A stretch of DNA of 64,000 nucleotides from NCBI GenBank assembly GCA_014529385.2, contig CM043946.1, positions 38,640,058 through 38,704,057 on the forward strand, given 5' to 3'. The position numbers were made by a program, and so were the translations under genes. Under the pieces are notes generated by a model, which was not told the origin of the DNA, searched no databases, and worked only from the letters and a program-made list of their open reading frames with translations. Source of the stretch: Adiantum capillus-veneris (Eukaryota; Streptophyta; Polypodiopsida; Polypodiales; Pteridaceae). Shown here piece after piece: positions 57,172 to 64,000 of the stretch (within the stretch, counting starts at the first letter, position 1; the number at the start of each line of letters is the position of its first letter).

Positions 57172-59439
57172 CCATATGCCTTAGATCCGTTGTGCCTGTT
57201 TGCAGGCTTCAATTCACAGGCGGGCATACCTAAACTCACTGGCGGCCTTTCATTCACATTCCACCATGCAGAGAGAGAGAGAACTCGCATTAAAGAAACT
57301 TCTCATTTGCGCTTCATTTTTCTTCTACTCTTTGTTTCGCTTCAATCAAAATTGGCATCAACGCCAGATTCCCATTATACATTCTTTTCCAAAATTGGTA
57401 TCACATACTATTATGTCATAAAGCAGGAAAGCAGGATGGCCCTAGCCCCTGGAATCGATTCCCGATTACCCAAATAATATAGTGACGCTTCACCTTCACA
57501 CTGCCATGCGATTCACACGGCTCCGATATACATGATTGGAGTGGATGCAAGGCCCTAATATTAGGCATTTAATTTTTTCCCATCAAGAAAGGTATATTTC
57601 ACATGTAGGGTTTTGTTCTTATGCATATTTTTCACATGTAGGGTTTAATTTAAAGGGAGTTGCAAGCCTCCACCCAATCATCCCAAACTTTGGAGCGCTC
57701 TTCCAACTAGCCCCTCCAACTTTCACATACTTTCTAATTATAAGTAACCCAGGTTACCGAGCTGCAAGACCACCAGCAAACTTAGATTGATTTCCAAGTT
57801 CTAAAGAAAGAAGCATCGCTCTTTGTTGCCCAACAATGGTCAAAATCCGTGAGAGGGGTTTGCGAGTAGGGATTTTCTCGATGCCCAGCTTACCTACACT
57901 TCCTAGGCCGCAACAATTGCGAGAGCCTTATGCTTTTCAAAAAAATTTCACGTTAGCCAAAGTTCCATTTGAACTAGTCAACACTCATGACTGGCCCACC
58001 GAAGGAGTAAAGCTCCGCGTGTGCTAGCTCAACAACAACCCTTTGCAACTTAACAAAGTTTCTGGAATGTGCCTATAAGTTTGCTGACCCCTCTTACCAC
58101 CACTCGAGGCATTACGACCATTTTCTTGGCAGCCTTGTAACCACATATCCGACCAGCTGGTAGGAACGTCAACCTTAAAAGCGTAAGACGTTGTGGAGAA
58201 GTTTGTAGAGTAGCCGGGAACGCAGGGAGCCTCTAGCTATGAGATAGGGGTATATGCCTCTCAAACTTCTTCAGCTTATTTCAAAGACAATAGACTTCTT
58301 CCTTTATAATGTTATCTCATCCTTCCACCATCATTGCACATTTCTATGTTATTTCTCGATTGGAAGCTCTATACTTCTCAGTCTCTTTCCTCAAGTGATC
58401 TTCTCTATGATTCTTGCTTCTTGAATCTATACTCTTGCCAATCTAATCCTAGCACATCCATTGTCTCATCATAACCTATAAGTCTTCTGTTTCCTCTTCT
58501 CTTGTTATTTATGCTTGCCAATGGTACCTCGCAAGAGACTCACAATCTATATTGGAGGAGGCTTTATTTTGAGAAATTTAAGCTTTGCAATGGGAAAAAC
58601 AGGCGCCTACATGCCTCATCTAAAAAGATAAGAAGGAGAGAAACATTGATAGATGAGAGGAGTTTGTCACCCGCAAGCATACAAGAATATTCAATTAAAG
58701 ATTTTTTGTATAGAAATAGAATTTTTATCACTCATAACAATTCCTTCCCCTTCTCGAATTGCTTGCCTTGGGACACAAATCCTTGTAGAGTTGCTTTCAC
58801 AGTTGCCCAAGTAAGGATCGTTCATGATCTTGTCATCAATGTCAATTTGGACATGGAGTTGAATTATGGGAGCAACACCATGGACATGTATAGAAAACAT
58901 GCTAGTATATTAGAAGCAATGAGTGTGTTTGACTGTCTACCTCATTCGGATGTGCTTACCCACTATTGATTGTACTCAAGGAAGTCACATTGGGATGTGG
59001 AAACCTCTAAAAACAACACTCCCAATATTGTTGAAAGAGCCACAATTTGTGTATTCATCACCAAGACTAGCTTCTACTATATTGTCTATTGTAACATTAC
59101 CACTCTATTGTTGCACTACCCTACAATCCAACTCTCGCAATAAACTTATCTCAAGCTAGCAATTTTGTTACAGCTTGATCTAGTCTCATTGTTATCATCT
59201 AGGAAGTTTCTTGCATCCTATTGGAGTAAATGATAGAGTTAGCAGGCCTTTTTCTTTCCATGAAAAAATTAATAACGTTTTCTAGAGGACTTACCAACAT
59301 GGCTTTGGATGATGGAAATGGATGGTGTCATGTACATTTAATAGTGTGCTTTTGGTGGTGGTTGTCCTCTACCTACCTTATCACGGAATTAGGACCCTCA
59401 ATATGATGCAATATGGGTTCTTCTTGCTTTAGAAAATAA
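57171..59439. other. No gene recognised; one 155-codon ORF
   Basis: The plus ORF 58502-58969 starts MLFMLANGTSQETHN; it has no recognisable domain, and no promoter or poly(A) signal that I could support. The remaining ORFs are short. It may be decayed repeat DNA. Confidence 0.3.
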
Positions 59440-59967
59440 TTATTTCGTTTCTAGAGTGTGAATATTACAAGTGGAAGGTGTTGGTATGCTCATCACACTC
59501 ATAAATTTTGGTAGCACTCCTAGCTTTTCAGCTAGCTCCATAGAGATGAAATTGTGGGTGGAACCATTATCAAAGAGAAAAAGAGCATCATGCTCTCTGG
59601 CCTTTCCCCAAGTGTAAGAAACTGGGAACCCCTTTGCATTGAGCAACCTCTTGTGGAGCCTCAACCATGGCGGATCTAGGTTGTTCATTGTTGCTAGCTT
59701 TCCTTTGTGGACATTTTCGATAGGAGTGCCCTTGTTCTCTGCAATTAAATCATTTGTTATCTTTACGATAAAGCTCAAGCTCTTCAGGAGAGAGTCGATT
59801 CTTACCTTTGTAGACTCCTTTCTCCTTAGTCTTGTTGTTGTAGTTGTCGGGGTTGCTCTTGGAAGCATTCGTTGCGTTGTTCTTCCCTTTGGGCTCGCTT
59901 CAATCCTTTGTATCCATGGGCTTAAAAATTTTCTTAGACCCTTGTTGGAAATTGATGCGAGGAGCAA
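59440..59967 (-). pseudogene. Chromovirus protease, second copy
   Basis: Contains ALFLFDNGSTHNFISMELAE, the retropepsin start with Asp-Asn-Gly (59563-59571). Upstream in the same ORF the Gag tail is read out of frame. The related Gag knuckle, in another frame around 59720-59760, has lost its first Cys context. Ends at 59440 without joining a reverse transcriptase. Confidence 0.7.
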
Positions 59968-60078
59968 GCAGAGTGTGGTGAATAACTATAGAGATGGTCT
60001 TTGGCTCTTGGGAGTTGACATACTCAGCCATATCCTCAGAAAGACCCACACAAAATTGTTGCTTTTGTGCCCCAAAAT

Positions 60079-61110
60079 CTATCTTTTGTAGACCGTTGCT
60101 TTGAGATGTAGCTCCCAAAATTTGTCTACATACTTGTGGATAGATTCATAAGCAGACATCTTCAAGCTTCTCCATGCTGTGAGCACTTTGTCTTCGGCAT
60201 CTCCTAGAAGACATTGCTTCATTATTAAATCTCTCATGTTCTTCCATGTCTTTGGAGCTTGCCCATTTGCTCGTAGACTAGCCCACCATTGTCTGGCAGA
60301 CTTCTGTAAATGCATGGACACATTTTTAAGCTTGGAGGACTTCGTGAAATCCTCATCTCTGAAGGCTGCATCAAATTGTTGGATGAAGGCCAACACTTTG
60401 TCTAAGGCACCGTAGGTGCCATCATAGGTGAGAAAAATGATGTTATTTCCTCCCTCTTTGAATTTCTTCATCTTGTCGGACCTCTTCCAAGCAGCATAAG
60501 ACCTTCGGTGTCCTCTCCTCCTAGGCGGTGATAAGCCGCTACTTTCCTCAGAAGAGGAAGATGAAGGGGAAGAAGAAGGAGAAGATGGAGATTTCTTCCT
60601 TCTCTTTGCCTTCCTTCTATCTTTCCTTTCCCTCTTCTTGTCTTCACAAGGAGGACCTAGAGATCTCTTTCTTTTCGGTGGTGACTGTGACCTTTGAGAC
60701 CTCCTTCACCGAGGAGATACATCCTCATCATCGGAAGAATTAGAAGTGTGTTCCTCATCTTCCATTGGAGATTTATCCTCATGTGTACTCTCATGACTTT
60801 GAGGAGGCAGTTCCTTGCCTCTTTTCTCATGGGATACCAGTCGTCTTTTCTCTCCTTTTCCTGCAAGAATCCCTCTTTTTGAAGTCTCACCATGAGGCCT
60901 CTCATAAATTCTTTCATCTTGGGGAATTATGGGTAATGTGCCAGCTTGAAGTTGAGCTTGCACTTCAGCGTGTAGAGCGGGATTACCCATTGCTTCTTGT
61001 AGACTAGAGACAAGAAAATTCACAAGCATAGGAGCATCATTAGTTGCACCGTCATGTGCAAAATCAAAGTCATCTACACTAATTGTACTCTCTTCATTAT
61101 TTCAGCCATG
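60079..61110 (-). pseudogene. Chromovirus Gag, second copy
   Basis: Frame 60079-60471 has VLAFIQQFDAAFRDEDFTKS, SARQWWASLRANGQAPKTW and HKYVDKFWELHLKATVYK, closely matching 24989-25324. Frames at 60657-61029 carry the acidic N-terminal part (MGNPALHAEVQAQLQ, parallel to MGNPSLQGEVQQQLR at about 25930). At least two frameshifts separate them. Confidence 0.8.
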
Positions 61111-61219
61111 TTGCTAGATTGTGTAAATGCTACTTCGTGTTGCAAAAAGAAATTCCAACCGTCGTGAACTACTCTAGGAACTCCCTTCTTAAGCAAGAAA
61201 AGAGAAACATAATGCTCTC

Positions 61220-61231
61220 ATACCAATGTAA
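61220..61231 (-). other. Primer-binding site of second chromovirus
   Basis: Minus strand TGGTATGAGAGC, one mismatch to the tRNA-iMet site, adjacent to the LTR end at about 61232. Confidence 0.75.
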
Positions 61232-61862
61232 CAAAATTGAACTTATTCTTTGTAACTAGCGGAAAATGGTCTACACAACTATCTAGCATGGCATGAACAA
61301 TAACTTGAAAGAGAGAGAGAAAGAGAGATTGACAACAGTTGAGGACCGGATTTACTTGGAGCCGGTCCCCCCTTCAAAAGGCTTTTGTATTATAGGAACC
61401 CCCATGAAGAGAGTCTTGTTTACAATACAAGATTTATGTTCCTTAAGACAAATTAGATGCCACGAAGATGGAAACCTCACGCATCACAACATGCTTCTTT
61501 CTACAACTTAACATAACCCAACCCTCCGTCCCAAGACCTCAGACACCTTCAAAGGTGGAGAGAGCTAGCAGGGAATGAGGTAGATCGAGGGAAGAAGAAG
61601 TATTCATACGAGAAAGAAGTATTCTTCTCCATAGATTACTCATAGAGCTTGGCATAGCATAGTAATGAAGATGGAGAGAAGATGAGCATGCTTTAGCATG
61701 TCTCTTGCTTGGATTTGCATTCCATATACAAGAGTTGTTGATGTAGGCTCTCTACTTCTCAAGCTTGGAGAAGGAGCTGAAGCTTTCCATTAAAGCTTGG
61801 CACTTTGTCTTCCTCACAATGGGAGTGTGAGAGAGAAGAGAGTACTCCTTGATCCTTGCTCA

Positions 61863-62161
61863 TGGATCAGGTTTGTAGGAGAGTACCTCACAGTAAGGAA
61901 ATCCCAGCCATTCTAGAAGTTTTGCATGAAGAAGCATGTGGCGATCATTTGCACATGAACTAACAATAAAGAAGATTTTACTTGCGGGATATGTATGACC
62001 GAGTTTGCATGTGGATCAAGTTTGTAGGAGAGTACCTCACACTAAGGAAATCCTAGCCATTCTAGAAGGTTTGCATGAAGAAGCATGTGGCGATCATTTT
62101 GCACATGAACTAATAGTAAATAACATTTTACTTGCGGGATATGTATGACCGAGTTTGCATG
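61863..62161 (+). repeat. 149-150 base tandem duplication in Tat fragment
   Basis: 61863-62011 is repeated at 62012-62161 with a few differences. Both copies encode the integrase zinc-binding start (EGLHEEACGDH-like), so the duplication duplicated part of a gene after the element was truncated. Confidence 0.9.
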
Positions 62162-62891
62162 TGGATGTTCAACATTGGTGTAAAAGTTGTCATAATTGCC
62201 AAATAAATGGTGATAAGAGGTTTTTGTACCGTCCACAACAACTAGTAATTGCAAATGGTCCTTTTGAGAAATGAGGCATTGATGCAATGGGGCCCTTGTC
62301 TAGGAAACAAAATGGTAAAGTATACATCCTTGTGGCTATCGATTATATGACTAGGTGGGTGGAAGAGCAAAGTGTGGCAAGAGTGAATGACAAAACAATG
62401 AACAGGTTTGTGTATACCCACATATGTTGCAAGTTTGGAACCCCCCTAGAGATAGTCTCACTGGACTACAAGAAAGGCCTCCTACCAGAAGTATGTGAAG
62501 AGATTCACATTTTACATGGGCATAGCACACCCTACTATCCACAATCAAATGGTTTAGTAGAGAAAGCTAATGTTGTCATTGCGAGGTATCATTGGAAAGA
62601 TGGTGCAAAACAAGCCAAAGATGTGGGACAAGTTCTTTGATGGGGCCTTGTGGGCATATTGTACAACCTTCAAGGATGCTACTGAGTTTACTCCATTCCA
62701 CTTGGTGTACAGAAAAGAAGCCTTGCAACCAATAGAGCTAAACATCCCAACCATTAGAATCACAGGAAAGGATTTCAAAGATGCGCAAGAGGTATGGATA
62801 GATAGATTACTTACTTTGGTGGAGCTGGAATGGAAGAGAGAAAGGGCCTATTCATGCTACAAAAGAAAGGCCATACAATTGAAGGAGAAGT

Positions 62892-63614
62892 CCCGGGGGA
62901 TTCACTCTATATACAAAACGGGACGCCACCTGCGAGCGGACAACTTTGATAAAACCACTATATACGACTCATATTAGGGAATATGACCCCCCTTTCTATG
63001 CTTATACGACAATCCATGCAAAAAACTATCATACCCCTATCTTACATATAAAATTAGATCTTACATGATCCAACTGAGTAAAACTAGTCAAAGAGCATGT
63101 AGCATAGTGATTGGCAATGTACTAAGTAACCACTTCTATTGATAACTAGATGTACCCTCAATGTGTCTTAGTTTGACTTTCAAACTATGTGCCCGTTCAG
63201 TCTGCACTCTAGCTATTCGTCCAATTGTTACTCCAAAAACATGGTTACGAAGTTTTGTTAGGTTCTCCATGTAAATTTGCATCTATACAAACTCTTTCTA
63301 GCTTTCATCCCTCAATGAATGAACTATATGCAAAGAAGTGTTAGTTCTTACATGTATCTTGGTAGCTATTGACTCACAAGTTCGAGGGCAGAATGTTTTG
63401 GGAAGCCATGATTTTGAAACACAAAAACTTCCTCTCATGTTTCCCTTTTCTCACTCACCCCCCTAAATATGATACCCCCTCCCTTATTTTTAAGCTTGGG
63501 AGATAAATTATTGGGGGGCATACCCCTAACTTATACCCTTATGCAACTTGAAAAAAAAACCCCCTCCCCTTCACTTACATGGTGCGGTAAGTTTTTCATG
63601 GTGAATCCCCCGGG
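62892..63614. mobile_element. Small TIR element with 8-bp target duplication (hAT-like)
   Basis: 723 bases inserted in the Tat integrase. Ends are perfect 14-base inverted repeats (CCCGGGGGATTCAC and complement). GGAGAAGT occurs immediately before (62884-62891) and after (63615-63622); removing the element and one copy restores the integrase frame. An 8-bp duplication is characteristic of hAT transposons, but the terminal sequence is not the usual CAGGG type. No transposase ORF; non-autonomous. Confidence 0.85.
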
Positions 63615-64000
63615 GGAGAAGTTTGATACAACATTGAAGGAGAAGGATATCACAGAAGGAAGCTTGGTTCTCAGGTATAATAACAAGCTACACAACAGAT
63701 TTGATGCTAAATTCAATACCAGATGGGAAGGTCTGTTCATTGTAAGTGATACCTACACAAAGGGATTCTACCAATTTAAAGATTTGGATGGGAAAAGGCA
63801 CACCAAAAAGGTGAATGGATATAGATTAAAGCAATATTTGAGTTACATTGTGCCACAAAATTTTCCAAGGACACAAAGTCATAGCACCAAGGTGAGTCAA
63901 TTATGTTGTTTAGCCCATGTATGTAGGAGAGAAAAAGATTTAGATGTCACAGAACAAGAGAAGTGCACAAGGGAGCCACATTTCAGTCCCAACATGCAAG

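Larger units (their letters stand above)
59440..61855 (-). mobile_element. Truncated chromovirus, second copy
   Basis: Minus-strand protease, knuckle and Gag, then a primer-binding site and the first part of the 5' LTR; reverse transcriptase, integrase and the 3' LTR are missing. Gag and protease are clearly the same family as 19291-28053. The LTR part (61232 to about 61855) shares the CTAGCGGAAAATG start, TTTGTATTATAG and CATTCCATATxCAAGAG phrases with the complete copy. At about 61856-61863 it passes directly into Tat integrase sequence in the opposite orientation. Confidence 0.8.
61863..64000 (+). pseudogene. Tat-like integrase, second copy, interrupted and continuing past the window
   Basis: Zinc-binding half (HWCKSCHNCQ-like at about 62175), then a TGA at 62272-62274 in place of the Trp before GIDAMGPL. 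Core: VAIDYMTRWVEEQSVARVND, KFGTPLEIVS followed by LDYKKG, where the sister copy has SDNGPRFRKG: the second catalytic Asp is deleted. The Glu motif NGLVEKAN is present. At 62891 the frame is broken by the inserted element 62892-63614; after it, TLKEKDITEGSLVLRYNNKL and KKVNGYRLKQYL complete the C-terminal region. The window ends before a polypurine tract or LTR. Confidence 0.82.

Noticed and set aside
58502-58969. 155-codon plus ORF as a real gene
   Set aside because: No domain, promoter or codon-use signal could be supported; listed only as an ORF in unannotated DNA.

Overview
The window reads as nuclear DNA of a large, transposon-rich seed-plant genome. This rests on plant-type Ty3/gypsy (Tat-like and chromovirus) and Ty1/copia retrotransposons, a plant CACTA (En/Spm) DNA transposon, a captured fragment of a plant heavy-metal-associated isoprenylated protein (HIPP) gene, a pentatricopeptide-repeat relic, AT-rich spacers and many (AG)n/(CT)n tracts. 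The species cannot be named from the sequence. No single-copy host gene is certain; the best candidate is an 82-codon minus-strand gene at 56277-56525 with a TATA box and a poly(A) signal.

Layout. 1-930: unrecognised. About 930-3190: organelle-like (possibly mitochondrial) DNA. 3190-7688: old repeat with a gag-like ORF, interrupted by a TTAA-flanked DNA element (A, 5545-6883). 7689-14661: Tat-like gypsy deletion derivative in which a truncated 5' LTR is joined inside reverse transcriptase, followed by a full LTR and then a primer-binding-site-like motif. 14985-17362: truncated copia relic. 17363-30222: complete but internally deleted copia element on the minus strand, split by a complete chromovirus (19291-28053, minus strand). 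30223-42300: mosaic of LTR/TATA blocks, a PPR relic, copia gag/protease debris, two minus-strand LTR ends with polypurine tracts, a coiled-coil ORF and an archaeal-type RNase H relic. 42462-45830: a repeat pair and a second TTAA-flanked element (B, 43166-44543). 46037-52760: CACTA element with matching termini and AAG target duplications, carrying a broken TNP2-type transposase and the HIPP fragment. 52764-59430: microsatellites, duplications and the 82-codon candidate gene. 59440-61855: second, truncated chromovirus. 61863-64000: second Tat-like integrase, interrupted by a small DNA transposon with an 8-bp target duplication and running off the window.

Relations. Target-site duplications and interrupted reading frames give an insertion order: chromovirus into copia, the small TIR element into Tat integrase, element B into an LTR-like repeat. 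Nearly all element genes carry stops, frameshifts or catalytic losses, so the window is mainly a record of nested insertion, deletion and gene capture. The most notable items are the HIPP capture inside the CACTA element, the two-member TTAA-flanked family without a coding region, and the copia pair that shares one internal deletion.
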